A DNA stretch of 64,000 bases, taken from the NCBI GenBank assembly GCA_947624785.1, contig CANQLV010000011.1, positions 1 to 64,000 on the forward strand. The letters run 5' to 3'. This document shows, one piece after another, positions 18,325-28,100 of this stretch. The first letter of the stretch is position 1. Every line of letters begins with the position of its first letter. The position numbers and the translations under genes were made by a program. Source of the stretch: Akkermansia muciniphila (GTDB lineage Bacteria; Verrucomicrobiota; Verrucomicrobiia; Verrucomicrobiales; Akkermansiaceae). The notes under the pieces are model-generated. The model was not told the DNA's origin and ran no database searches. It saw nothing but the letters and a program-made list of their open reading frames with translations.

Positions 18325-19414
18325 TGGCGTCCACGAGCAGTCGGCCGCGGCCTTTCAGGATAAGCCTTTGTTCCGGGGTGATGTATGCCAAGCCCAGTTC
18401 CCGGTATTGTTCCAGCAGGGGGCGGGATTCCGGGAGGATGTATTTCAGCGGCAGCCCTTCATCCGTCCGGAGCATCAGGGCGATGCGTTCCAGGCGGTAG
18501 TCTTCCGGAGTGACGGGTTCCTGTTCGGAGAGGGGGAGGCCGTTTTCAAGCGTGCTGCGTATGTAGGCGTCCGTGTCCCGCGTGTTGGAGTACCGTATGC
18601 CGTTGATGGTGCTGACTGCGCCGGGGCCTATGCCCACGTAGTCCTCACCCTTCCAGTACGCCATGTTGTGGGGGGAGCGGCAGCCCTCCCGGGCGTAGTT
18701 GGAAGTTTCATAGTGTTGCATTCCTGCCGCTTCCAGGATGTCTTCCGCCAGTTCAAAGTAGGCGGCGTCTTCATCCGGATCCTGCCTTTTTTCCCCCCGC
18801 AGCAGGCTCCGGAAGAATTCCGTGTCTTCCTCATAAGTCAGGTTGTAGGCGGAGACGTGGTCCGTTCCGGCGCGGACGGCTTCCCTGAGGGTGGCTTCCC
18901 AGGTGAAGAGGGTTTGCCCCGGAATGGCGAACATGAGGTCCATGTTGATATGGGGCATTCCCGCATTTTTCAGCATTTCCACGGAGTGCAGGGCCTGTTC
19001 CGGGGTGTGCTCCCGGCCCAGCAGATGGAGGATTCGGGCGTCCAGGGATTGCACGCCCAGGGAGACGCGGTTCATGCCCAGGCTGCGCCAGAAGCGCACT
19101 TTTTTTTCCGTAAAGGTGGCGGGGTTGGCCTCAAAGGAGAACTCGTCCAGCCTGTCCACAGGCACGAGACGGTTCAGGGTTTCCATGAGGCGTCCCAGGT
19201 GCGTGTCGGAAAGCATGGAGGGCGTTCCTCCGCCGAAGTAGAGCGTGGCCGTTTCCCCCCTGCGGTCCATGGCCAGGGCCGCGGCGCGGGATTCCGCTTC
19301 CCGTGCCAGCGCACGGATGAAGAGTTTCATGTCCGTGGAGGCCGGCGTGTGCTTGAAGAAGGCGCAGTACGGGCAGATGCGGTGGCAGAAGGGGATGTGG
19401 ACGTAAAGATGCAC
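18305..19414 (-). CDS. hemW: Radical SAM protein HemW (coproporphyrinogen III oxidase-like)
   Basis: A 369-residue radical SAM protein. The iron-sulfur cluster motif is CHRICPYC near the N-terminus, followed by LYFGGGTPS and NPATFTEKK, typical of HemW. HemW binds heme and is thought to be a heme chaperone rather than a true coproporphyrinogen dehydrogenase. The start MHLYVHIPFC matches the family. It follows the 975-residue membrane protein gene by 15 bases. Its last 140 bases are duplicated at 16195-16334, and an inserted segment begins directly after its stop. Confidence 0.94.
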   Translation of the reverse strand: MHLYVHIPFCHRICPYCAFFKHTPASTDMKLFIRALAREAESRAAALAMDRRGETATLYFGGGTPSMLSDTHLGRLMETLNRLVPVDRLDEFSFEANPATFTEKKVRFWRSLGMNRVSLGVQSLDARILHLLGREHTPEQALHSVEMLKNAGMPHINMDLMFAIPGQTLFTWEATLREAVRAGTDHVSAYNLTYEEDTEFFRSLLRGEKRQDPDEDAAYFELAEDILEAAGMQHYETSNYAREGCRSPHNMAYWKGEDYVGIGPGAVSTINGIRYSNTRDTDAYIRSTLENGLPLSEQEPVTPEDYRLERIALMLRTDEGLPLKYILPESRPLLEQYRELGLAYITPEQRLILKGRGRLLVDAIAAELC

Positions 19415-19429
19415 GGGGTGCAGCGGGGA

Positions 19430-22357
19430 TCAGCGTCTCCGGCGACGTCCGGAGGTTCCTTCCCCGTCGCCCTTCTTTTTCTGGGAGAGCTCCAGAATCC
19501 TGTTGGAAGCCTCTTTCATTTCAGACTTGACGCGGGATTTTTCCGTGCCGTCCGCCAGGGACATGTAGTTCTTCGTCAGAGTGCTGTAGAAGGGGTGGAT
19601 TTTTGTTTCCTTCTTATTCTTGGGCTTGTACTTGAAGCCGTCCGGGCAGGTGTCCACCATGTTTTTCATCCAGGGGAGCAGCTCTTCCTTGGGAAGGGCC
19701 AGGCACAGGGCGTCCAGGGAGAAGGACATTTCCTGCTGGTCCACGTCCTTGGGCGCGTTCAGGGTGTTGTTTTCATCCCGGTAGAAGTTAAGCGCTTTCT
19801 TGAAGCCCCTGTCCACGGTTCTCTTGAGCCTGTCCGTTCCCTGGGCCTTGGCGTACGCTATCTGGTAGGCGGCCTGCGGTTCCGGGTAGGAGTTGCGCTT
19901 TGTCTCGGATTTGAGCCAGGACATGAGGTCCGCCCACTGGAAGGTCTTGTAGTCATGTTCCTGTTTCAGGGCGTTCTCCAGAATCACGGAACAGAGCACG
20001 TTGACGTATTCCTTGGCGTGGTTGGCCAGCATTTCCTTGCCGTTTTTGTCCCCGCGGCCTACGGAGGAGACGTATTTGCGCGTCTTCCAGAGTTTTCTGA
20101 TGCCCATGCCGTCCGGAAGGGCTTCCCGCACTTCATCCACCATCTTGGTGGCTCCCATGAGGTCCTGGGGAGCCTGCTTGAAGAGCGTGTACCAGGCTTC
20201 CGTGTAGAACGGGTTGGCCTTGAGAACGGTTCTCATGGCGGTCTGCGTGAATTCCCTGGGCAGCGTGCCGGAGGGGTCTTGCGCCTCTTCCGTGGAGGAG
20301 TTCGCGCCCGCGAGCTTGTAGATGTTCATGGCGAAGCGGCTGTCGATGAATTTCTCGTAGTCGATGTTCATGGACAGGGCCAGGCCGGACTGGTATTCCG
20401 CATTCCCGGTGCGCGGCGCCTTGGAGTCCCGGAAGTACCAGAATCCCGTGGTGGCTTTCAGGGTGTCTACGCTCTGGCCCACGCTCAGCCAGCAGCCGTT
20501 GCCGTTGAAGTTGGTAGTCATCAGGTTGCCGTGGCCGGGCTGTCCGGCAGGGGCGGCGGGGATGCCGCGGGCAATCTGGGAGTTGCGTGAGATGAGGGAC
20601 ATGGTGCCGCACACGCCGCCTTCATGAAGCTTGCGTTCATTGGATTCCCGGGACCATTCCGGATCAGGGTCAAAGCTGAACAGGATGGGCGGCTCCTTGT
20701 CGTCATCCATGCGGTAGGGGCCGTACAGCCAGAGGCGCGTCGGGCCGCGCTGGCCCATGTAGCGTTCCCACACGCTGTCGCATTCCCGCAGGGGGCGCGT
20801 TTCCGAGAGGGCCATCATGGCCGGCCAGGGCGTTCCCTCCAGGGACACGCCGGTCCATTCCACGCGTTTGTGGTCCACGTCCCGCAGCTTGCTGCAGTTT
20901 TCATATTTGTCCACCAGGTAGGTGAAGAATTCCACCGGGGTGGGGAACGGGTCCCTCTTGCGTCTCAGCTGGCCGTGGCGGTACAGGTATTCATGCAGGA
21001 AGCCGGCCAGGTTGCCTTCCGTAATGGCGGTGTCCCCTATTTCCGAGACCGTGGGGTATTTGTTGATCCATGCCTGCTTGGGCGTGATTTTCTTGCGGTC
21101 CAGGTAGGCTTCCACCTTTTTGTAGCATTCTTCATCCACCGTGCGCGGAGCGTTTCCGTACCAGTTCACGGGGGGCTTGCCGGCGCAGTACAGGTCCGCG
21201 GGCGGCGGCATGACGCCGGAGGAGCGCAAGCCGTTCAGCTTGCCCAGGGCGTCAATGTAGCGGCCCTGCTGGGTGAGGTCGAAGGCGCCCATGCCGAATT
21301 CGCGGCGTCCCACCGCAAAGGCCAGCACGAGCTGGTTGTATTTTTCCGTCATTTCCAGCCCCAGTTCGTCGATCATGAAGGCCACGTTGGTGGCGACACT
21401 GGGGTCCGGCGGGAAGAACATGGCGAAGACTTCACGATTGTTTTTCGTGTTTTTCAGCCATTTTTCAAAGTCCGGAGAGAAAGTTCCGCCGCGTTTTTTC
21501 ACGTAGTCGCGCACGTAGGCTTCCGCGTAGTAGGGGTATTTGGCCAGAAGCTTTTCAGAGAATTTGCCTTTGGAGGCCATGGCTTCTTCCCGCAGGGCCT
21601 TTTCCATGGCGATGATTTCCGGGGACGGGGAAAGATCGGGTGCGGGCGGTTCCGGTTCAGGCTCGGGCTCCGGTTCCGGAGCTACCACGATAGGTTCCGG
21701 TTCCGGGGCCACCACCACGGGAGCCGGTTTGGGGGGGGCGGGCTTGGGTTTGGGCTTGGGAGGCGCCACCACCGGAGGCGCCACGGTTTTGGCGACAGGT
21801 TCCTTTTTGTCCTTGAGTATCTGGTACCCCAGGAAGCCGAAGAGGACGAGCATTCCGGTGATGATGACCGTGATGACGGGGAAACCGCCGGAACGCTTTA
21901 CCTTGGGCAGCGGCGCGCCGGGCGTGACGGCGCCGACTACCGGCTTCCGGAGCTGGGGCTGCTGCGGCTTTTTGGCCGGGCGCAGGGCCTGGGCGTGGGC
22001 GACGGCCGGCTGTGCCGGAGCTGGAGCTGGAGCCTGCGGCTGTGCCAGCGGGTAAAGGAAGAGCACGGTGCCGAAGCCCCTCAGCTTGCCTTCCGCATTG
22101 ACGGAGTACTGGGTTTCAAAGGCTTCCTGCGCCTGGGAGAATTGAGCCCGGTTTTCCGGGGCTGCGGACAATTCCCCCGTAGCCAGGTCACGGGTGACGA
22201 GACCCCGGGGGCAGAATTCACGTATCAGGACGGCCTGGCCTTCCGGGGAGACGGCCTGGTACAGGTTATAATCCGGACCGCTTTCTACAAGCGCCGTGAT
22301 TCTATAGCCGCCTATGTTGAAATGGGACGGGAGGGCAGGGGGGTGAGGAACTGTCAT
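19430..22357 (-). CDS. Large membrane protein with kinase N-lobe-like domain and exported helical region
   Basis: A 975-residue protein with no named function. Residues 14-103 (FNIGGYRITALVES to VLFLYPL) resemble just the N-lobe of a Ser/Thr kinase of the IKEYFP type: VLIREFCPRGLVTRD corresponds to AIKEYFPxxLAVRD, with the ATP-binding Lys as Arg and the Gly-rich loop lost. There is no C-lobe (no HRD or DFG). A Pro/Ala/Gln-rich linker, a TM helix (159-180) and a striking Pro/Glu/Lys repeat tract (187-245) follow, and the rest should be exported. The N-terminal domain is shared with 25185-29585. The gene lies between an L,D-transpeptidase gene and hemW in the same orientation. Confidence 0.75.
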   Translation of the reverse strand: MTVPHPPALPSHFNIGGYRITALVESGPDYNLYQAVSPEGQAVLIREFCPRGLVTRDLATGELSAAPENRAQFSQAQEAFETQYSVNAEGKLRGFGTVLFLYPLAQPQAPAPAPAQPAVAHAQALRPAKKPQQPQLRKPVVGAVTPGAPLPKVKRSGGFPVITVIITGMLVLFGFLGYQILKDKKEPVAKTVAPPVVAPPKPKPKPAPPKPAPVVVAPEPEPIVVAPEPEPEPEPEPPAPDLSPSPEIIAMEKALREEAMASKGKFSEKLLAKYPYYAEAYVRDYVKKRGGTFSPDFEKWLKNTKNNREVFAMFFPPDPSVATNVAFMIDELGLEMTEKYNQLVLAFAVGRREFGMGAFDLTQQGRYIDALGKLNGLRSSGVMPPPADLYCAGKPPVNWYGNAPRTVDEECYKKVEAYLDRKKITPKQAWINKYPTVSEIGDTAITEGNLAGFLHEYLYRHGQLRRKRDPFPTPVEFFTYLVDKYENCSKLRDVDHKRVEWTGVSLEGTPWPAMMALSETRPLRECDSVWERYMGQRGPTRLWLYGPYRMDDDKEPPILFSFDPDPEWSRESNERKLHEGGVCGTMSLISRNSQIARGIPAAPAGQPGHGNLMTTNFNGNGCWLSVGQSVDTLKATTGFWYFRDSKAPRTGNAEYQSGLALSMNIDYEKFIDSRFAMNIYKLAGANSSTEEAQDPSGTLPREFTQTAMRTVLKANPFYTEAWYTLFKQAPQDLMGATKMVDEVREALPDGMGIRKLWKTRKYVSSVGRGDKNGKEMLANHAKEYVNVLCSVILENALKQEHDYKTFQWADLMSWLKSETKRNSYPEPQAAYQIAYAKAQGTDRLKRTVDRGFKKALNFYRDENNTLNAPKDVDQQEMSFSLDALCLALPKEELLPWMKNMVDTCPDGFKYKPKNKKETKIHPFYSTLTKNYMSLADGTEKSRVKSEMKEASNRILELSQKKKGDGEGTSGRRRRR

Positions 22358-22459
22358 GACGAATCAAAAGATCAAAGACTCATTTATTTAAGGGGGGCCG
22401 GAGCCTTTTGTCAATTCCGGAGTGCGGAAGCTGTGCCATGGCGCCCGCATGGCGCGGAA

Positions 22460-22517
22460 GCCCGTCTGGAAGGATGGGAAGACCTCGTTTCAAGGAAGCC
22501 GGCAGACGGGCTTTTTT
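22460..22517 (+). terminator. Orphan plus-strand terminator-like hairpin
   Basis: GCCCGTCTG (22460-22468, extendable to AAGCCCGTCTG) pairs perfectly with CAGACGGGC (22503-22511) across a 34-base loop, and is followed on the plus strand by six T (22512-22517). Both flanking genes are on the minus strand, so a plus-strand terminator here has no obvious client. It may end an unannotated small RNA or protect the intergenic region. Confidence 0.5.
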
Positions 22518-22548
22518 CTTCCTGCAGGCAGGGAACAGCCGGGAAGGG

Positions 22549-23196
22549 CTAGCGGATGGTGACCTTGGTGCCGAGCGGGGTGTGTTCAAAGAACGTCTTG
22601 GCCATGTCTGCCGGGAGGCGCACGCAGCCGTGGCTGACCGGGTATCCCGTGACAAAGCCCACGTGCATGCCGTAGCCGCCCGTAATCCGCATCCAGTAGG
22701 GCATGGGGGCGGGATCGAAGTAGGTTCCCGCCGGCGCGCCGCCGGCCTTGGCGTTATAGTCGCCGTTAACCACGGCTCCCGTGGATTTGCTGCGCAGAAC
22801 GCCGTACGTGCCGGATTTGTAGTTGGCGTCTTTCTGGATGATCTTGTAGGTGCCCATGGGGGTGCCGAAGCCTTCCTTGCCGGAGGACATGGGAGAGACG
22901 CCCACTAGCGTGGACCCTACGTAGTAGAAGACTTTCTGCTGCTTGAGGTCAATGATGATGTGCTTTTCCCCCTGGATGCCCGAAGGCAGGTCCCAGTATC
23001 CCTGGCCCAGGCGGGCTTCCGGCGGCAGGTCCGTGTTCACGCCGGAGGTGGCTCCCACGCCGGACAGGTAGCTGTCCTGGCCGGACGCGCCCTGAATTTT
23101 CCCGGCGATTTTATCAAACAGGGGGGGCCTTCCATACGGATTGCAGGAAACGAGAATGGAACTGATAGAAGCTAATGCCAATATGCCGGGTTTCAT
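22549..23196 (-). CDS. L,D-transpeptidase (YkuD family) lipoprotein
   Basis: A 215-residue lipoprotein that should cross-link peptidoglycan or attach proteins to it. The N-terminus has a signal peptide with lipobox LVSC (Cys 18). The YkuD domain starts near HIIIDLKQQKVFYYVG and ends with the catalytic SHGCVRLP (H189, C191), and the upstream GYGMHVG is also typical. The start MKPGILALASI is the natural lipoprotein start. It is divergent from pyrE and precedes the 975-residue membrane protein gene. Beta-lactam-insensitive L,D-cross-linking would fit a genome whose nearby class A PBP lacks its transpeptidase Ser, though this link is inference. Confidence 0.95.
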   Translation of the reverse strand: MKPGILALASISSILVSCNPYGRPPLFDKIAGKIQGASGQDSYLSGVGATSGVNTDLPPEARLGQGYWDLPSGIQGEKHIIIDLKQQKVFYYVGSTLVGVSPMSSGKEGFGTPMGTYKIIQKDANYKSGTYGVLRSKSTGAVVNGDYNAKAGGAPAGTYFDPAPMPYWMRITGGYGMHVGFVTGYPVSHGCVRLPADMAKTFFEHTPLGTKVTIR

Positions 23197-23268
23197 GGGA
23201 ACGGGAGAATGACAGGCAGGTTATGGAGCCTGTCCGCCCTTTTGTCAAGATTTGCATGCTGTTATCCG

Positions 23269-23297
23269 TTGCTTATTCCGGGGGTATCTGTTATACA
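23269..23297 (+). promoter_or_regulatory. Promoter of pyrE
   Basis: TTGCTT (23269-23274) and TATACA (23292-23297) are separated by 17 bases. A start near 23304 would give a leader of about 25 bases before the pyrE ATG at 23329. Confidence 0.55.
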
Positions 23298-23328
23298 CGG
23301 CGCAACCACCTCATCCATCCATATCTTC

Positions 23329-23898
23329 ATGAGTGAACAATACGACCTTCTGAAAAGCATTCTTCTGGAAAAATCCGTGCGCACGGGAACCTTTACGCTG
23401 GCCTCCGGCAAGGTGTCGGACCTGTATGTGGACTGCCGCATGACCGCCCTGGACCCCGTGGGGGCCACGCTGGTGGGCGCGCTGGGCTGGAAGCTGGTGC
23501 GGGAGGAGATTCTGCCCCGTTTCCCGGAGGTGGCGGCCATCGGCGGAATGACCATGGGAGCGGACCCCATTTCCCTGGCCGTCGGCATGACCAGCGCTCT
23601 GGAAGGGGCTGAAAAGAAGCTCCAGGTGTTTACCGTGCGCAAGGAGCCGAAGGACCATGGCCGGGGACGCCGCATTGAGGGCAATTTCCAGGCCGGGGAT
23701 ACCGTGGTGGTGGTGGATGACGTTATTACGACGGGCGGCTCCACCCTGAAGGCGATTGACGCCATTGAGGCGGAAGGGGGCAAGGTAGCCGCCGCCCTGG
23801 TGCTGCTGGACCGCGAGGAAGGCGGCCGCCAGGCGATTGAGGAACGCGGCATTCCCGTTTATCCCCTGTACACCAGGACGTCCCTGCTGGGCAAATAA
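23329..23898 (+). CDS. pyrE: Orotate phosphoribosyltransferase
   Basis: Transfers phosphoribose from PRPP to orotate, giving OMP in pyrimidine synthesis. The 189-residue protein carries FTLASGKVSDLYVDCR at the N-terminus, the PRPP-binding VVVVDDVITTGGST motif, and the flexible-loop RKEPKDHGRG. The ATG at 23329 (MSEQYDLLKS) is preferred over an ORF start 120 bases upstream that lies in front of the promoter. The family 3 glycosidase gene follows after 13 bases, so the two are probably co-transcribed. Confidence 0.96.
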   Translation: MSEQYDLLKSILLEKSVRTGTFTLASGKVSDLYVDCRMTALDPVGATLVGALGWKLVREEILPRFPEVAAIGGMTMGADPISLAVGMTSALEGAEKKLQVFTVRKEPKDHGRGRRIEGNFQAGDTVVVVDDVITTGGSTLKAIDAIEAEGGKVAAALVLLDREEGGRQAIEERGIPVYPLYTRTSLLGK

Positions 23899-23911
23899 TT
23901 TTTTTCCGTTC

Positions 23912-24976
23912 ATGCTCCCCGCCCTGATCGGCATAAGCGGCCATGAAGTGGGCGCGGAAGAGGAGGCGGCCATCCTGCGTTTGCAGCCGGCCGGCTTCAT
24001 CCTGTTTTCCCGGAATGTGGATTCCGTGGAGCAGGTGCGCAGCCTGACGGGAACGTTGCGGAGGCTCTGCCGCCACCATCCCGTCATTGCCGTGGACCAG
24101 GAGGGGGGCAGGGTGGTGCGCACCGCTTCCCTGGGCCTGAATTTGCCTTCTCCCGCTTCTCTGGTGCGGAGCGGCGGTTTTAACGGCATTGTGGAGCTGG
24201 GCGCGGTGACGGCGATGGCGCTCCGGTACCTGGGGGTGAACCTGAATTTTGCCCCGGTGCTGGATATTTGCCATGACCCGTCCGCGGCCAATGCGCTGCC
24301 CGGCCGCTGCTGGGGGGACAACGCCCAGGACGTGATTTCGCGCGGAGGCGTTTATTCCTCCAACCTGCGCCGGGGCGGGGTGCAGAGTTGCGGCAAGCAT
24401 TTTCCCGGCATGGGGCGCGCCCAGGCGGACCCCCATTTCAGCCTTCCCGTTGTTGACCTGGATGAACGGGAGTTGTTCAAGACGGATCTGCTGCCCTTCC
24501 TGGCCCTGTGTCCGGAGCTTCCCTCCATCATGTCCGCCCATATCATGCTGCCGCAGATTGATCCCGATTATCCGGCCACCCTGTCCGAACGGGTGATCAG
24601 GGGGCTTCTGCGGGACAGGCTCGGCTTCCGGGGAGTGGTGTTTACGGATGATTTGTGCATGGGGGCTATTGCGGCGCAGCATGCTCCGGATGAAGCCGCC
24701 CTGCTTTCCCTGAAGGCCGGGTGCGATCTTCCCCTGATTTGCCATGACCCCCTCCCCTGGCTGGACGGCCTGGCTTCCCGCCTGGAAGGCCTGGACGCCT
24801 ATGACCGGGATGATTCCTTCAAGCGGGTGGAGGCGCTGAGCGATTCCCTGTGCTTCCCGTTCCCGGAAAAGGCAGGCCTGTGGGATTCCTGCCTGCGCCG
24901 TGCGGAGGCCCTATGCCGCACGGCGGAAGGGGAGGCGAATGAAGAGCTGCCTTCCTCTCCGGTTCAGAAGTATTGA
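23912..24976 (+). CDS. nagZ: Glycoside hydrolase family 3, beta-N-acetylhexosaminidase (NagZ-like)
   Basis: A 354-residue single-domain GH3 enzyme. The diagnostic KHFPGMGRAQADPH contains the general acid/base His loop of NagZ-type enzymes, and FTDDLCMGAI holds the nucleophilic Asp. VDQEGGRVVR is also conserved. No signal peptide is visible, which fits cytoplasmic removal of GlcNAc from muropeptides in peptidoglycan recycling; a role on dietary or mucin glycans is less likely without export. The start MLPALIGISGHEV follows pyrE by 13 bases. Confidence 0.9.
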   Translation: MLPALIGISGHEVGAEEEAAILRLQPAGFILFSRNVDSVEQVRSLTGTLRRLCRHHPVIAVDQEGGRVVRTASLGLNLPSPASLVRSGGFNGIVELGAVTAMALRYLGVNLNFAPVLDICHDPSAANALPGRCWGDNAQDVISRGGVYSSNLRRGGVQSCGKHFPGMGRAQADPHFSLPVVDLDERELFKTDLLPFLALCPELPSIMSAHIMLPQIDPDYPATLSERVIRGLLRDRLGFRGVVFTDDLCMGAIAAQHAPDEAALLSLKAGCDLPLICHDPLPWLDGLASRLEGLDAYDRDDSFKRVEALSDSLCFPFPEKAGLWDSCLRRAEALCRTAEGEANEELPSSPVQKY

Positions 24977-24997
24977 TCCCGGTTTGATGGGAAAGAC

Positions 24998-25027
24998 GCG
25001 CCGGGAGCGCCGCATGCCATGCGGCGA
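24998..25027 (+). repeat. REP-like hairpin repeat, copy 3
   Basis: The plus strand reads GCGCCGGGAGCGCCGCATGCCATGCGGCG, with CGCCGCAT pairing with ATGCGGCG. Its first 23 bases are identical to the reverse complement of 13147-13169, and the core matches the copies at 7812 and 31318. It sits about 22 bases after the glycosidase stop, in the sense orientation. Confidence 0.7.
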
Positions 25028-25184
25028 TTCCATCACTTGAATAAAGCGGACTGTTTCTCCTTTTTTCAGTCAGGGAGCATCCTGCGGATGAAGGGTATTT
25101 CAGTTGCCGCATGGACATGTGGAACTCTATGGGGAATTATAAAAGCGCCGCAGCACGGGTAAGAGGTTGGGAACGGGATTCCGT

Positions 25185-28100
25185 TCAGTGGGCCGCCAGG
25201 CGTTTGGGGGCGGCGGGTTTTGCGGAGTCCGCCTTGTACACGTGCAGTTCCGCCAGGCGTACCTTGCCACCCTTCTGGAAGAGCTTGACGCGCAGCCTGT
25301 TGGTAGTGATGGGCTCAAACGTCCTCATGCACTTGATGAAGCCGTTGCCGGGAAGCTGGAGCATGCGCAGCACCTCCGGTTCATTGGCGTACATGGCTTT
25401 CTGCGCATCGCTGACGCCGGCGGTAGCGGCTCCCAGGGAACCCCAGTGGATGGGAATCCACTTGCCGCCCTTGTTGGCTTCAATGACGAGGCGATTGTAC
25501 CCCTTTTCAATCTTGATGTCCACGGCGCGCAGGGAGACGGCGTTTTTCAGGGAGAGTTCCAGCACCAGCGGGTCGTCTTCCGTGGGGGAGGCGTCCAGTT
25601 CCTCGATGGTGGTGGCGTCCCGGTCCAGCAGCTTGGCGGTGTCCACATGGCCTCCGGTGGAGGCCTTCAGCTTGTAGTCCGTGACTTCCTCCGTGGCGCT
25701 GCCCAGCAGCTTCAGTTCGCGCACGCGGCATTCCAGGCCGTGCCAGTCCGTGGAAACGCGGAACAGGCAGCGGGAGCCCTGCGTCAGGCAGGAGTCGTTC
25801 GGGGAGACCCAGGTTTTCTCCTTCTTCTTGTCCGTTTCATCATACACTTCTATCTGGTTGCCCTGGGAGGCGGCGGAGATGTAGGTGCCGTCCGGCAGGT
25901 GGAAGGAGCAGCCCCAGTTGCCGTGGTCGCGGATCAGGATGCCCGGCACCCACAGATGGTTGCAGTTGGTGACCGGGTGGGCTTTTTCCCCGCAGCCCAC
26001 TTCAAAGCCGCCAACGGCGATGGGGCGGTCATATTCCACGTCCAGGTCGTTCACGCGCCATTTGATTTTTGCGCTCATTTTCTGCACGCCCGGCTGGGTG
26101 GGGCCGCTGAGTTCCTTCTTGTAGGAGTACACGTTCCACTGGCCGCCGAATTTGGAGTCGGGGGTCCAGGAAATGGTTTCCATGGGGGAGAAGGTGGTGG
26201 CGTCACTGAATTGGACGGTGCCGGCAAAGTCGTACTTGTAGGCGGAATTGGCCTTTCCTTCCAGTTCCTTGTCACGCTGGAGCCCGAGGGCGCGGCCCCC
26301 CAGCGGCTGCTGGACGTCCACGTTCAGGGAGTATTCCCCGGGCTGGGGCTTGTCGTCCTTCCGCTTGGGTTCAAAGAAGATGCGCACGTCCATGCCCAGG
26401 ATCATTTCCGCACAGGTGGCCTTGGTGAGCTGGTCCAGGCCGGGAATGGCCATGATGGCCTTGGCGACGGGGAGGGCCCGGGCGTTGACGACGCTCATGA
26501 GCTTGAAGCGGCTGCCCTGTTCCACAGGGATGTTTTTCAGTTCCCGGATGGCGGATTTCAGGGAGCCGGGGGCCTTGGCGCCCAGCGCGGCGCTGACCAT
26601 GGACCAGTTGCGCACATAGGTGTTCAGGAAGCGGGATTCCGTATCAATGATGGGCGGGACCTTGCGGAACGTTTTGGCCTGGAATTCCGGCTTGCCCGTG
26701 ATCGCCAGGTTCTGGCGTTCCGCGCACAGGGCCGTAATCCAGATGCTGGTGCGGATGTAGGTGCCGATGACGGGGTCCGCCGTCATCAGTTCCAGGCGGT
26801 TGGGGTTCTGTACCATGCCGCCGTCAAACGGGCGTTGCAGCGTGAGCTTCCAGCGGAACGCCTCCATGTTCTTGTAGTAAACTTCCGGATTGGTGCGCCA
26901 GTAGGCGGGGAGGGCCCACATCATGGAGAGCGTCTCGGAGGAGTGGCCCTGGTCGCAGCCGCCGATGGGGCCTTCCCCGTACATGATGCGGCTGTTTTTG
27001 GTGTAGAGTTCCGGTCCGCCGCAGATGAGGGAGGCGATGTAATAGGGTCCGTGGCGGCCGGAGTAGGTGCCCCCGCATTCGCGGTTGGGTTCAAAGGTGA
27101 AGGCCTCCGTCATGCGGCCGTACGGGCCCATGCCGGTGGGGCAGATGGATTGGGCGTGGTCCATCATCTTGTCCAGCACGTCGTCTTCCGTGCGCGCCGG
27201 GGTCTTGCTGGCCAGCGCCAGGAACAGGCACATGTGGGAGCCGCCGATGCTGACGCCCGTGCCCGCATAGCCGGGGTGGATGCCGTGGCCGGTGACGAAG
27301 TCCCCGTAAAGGACCTCGTTTTTCATGCGCTGGACGCCGTTGCGGATAGCCGGCAGCACGGAGTTGTCCCGGTAGCGCAGCCAGTATTCGCACAGGAAGA
27401 TGCCCGCGGAGGCCTGGGGAACGGCCCACCAGCACTGGGAGCCGGAGAAGGCGACGTACTGCGCCGCCTTTTTGATGACGGGATCATATTTCGGGTTGCC
27501 CGTAGCCATCAGGGCCAGTCCGGCCCAGCCCGTGTCGTAGTGGTTGCCGCAGTAGCCGCCCGGGCGTTCCCAGGAGCCGTCCTCGCGCTGCTGGGCCGCC
27601 AGCCATTCGCTCATCATGTGGACCACGGCCTTGCTCTTGGCGCAGTTTTTCGGGAAGCCGAGGGCATAGCTTCCCAGCTGGGGAATTTTGAACGTGACGT
27701 TTTTCACGTATTTCTTCACGGAGTCCGGCAGGGTGGCGGAACCGCCCACATGGACAGCCACGCCCACGGAGGCCGCCCCTCCGGGCGTTCCGGTGCCTTT
27801 CAGCTTCCAGTCTCCCTTGGGGATGTCAAAGACCAGGGAGGAGACGGCGTGGGCCAGCCATACCTTGCGTCCGGGGTCGTATTTGGCCGCGCCGTAGCCC
27901 ACGCTGTATTGCAGGGGCTTGAGCCTGGTCAGCGGAATGGGGCCGCCGGGGCCTTCCAGCCTCAGGTCCGACCATTCGAAGCCGTCGCTGCCGATGCCGT
28001 TGCCGCCGTCATCCACATGAAGGCGCACCTGCTGGCCGCCCTTCACCGGAATGGAGAGGGAGACGGGCTTTTTGGCGCGTTCCTCCCGGAAGACTTCCTT

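Noticed and set aside
18368..22552. Two plus-strand frames (740 and 642 codons) opposite hemW and the 975-aa gene
   Set aside because: Antisense shadows; the minus-strand genes have recognisable motifs and these do not.
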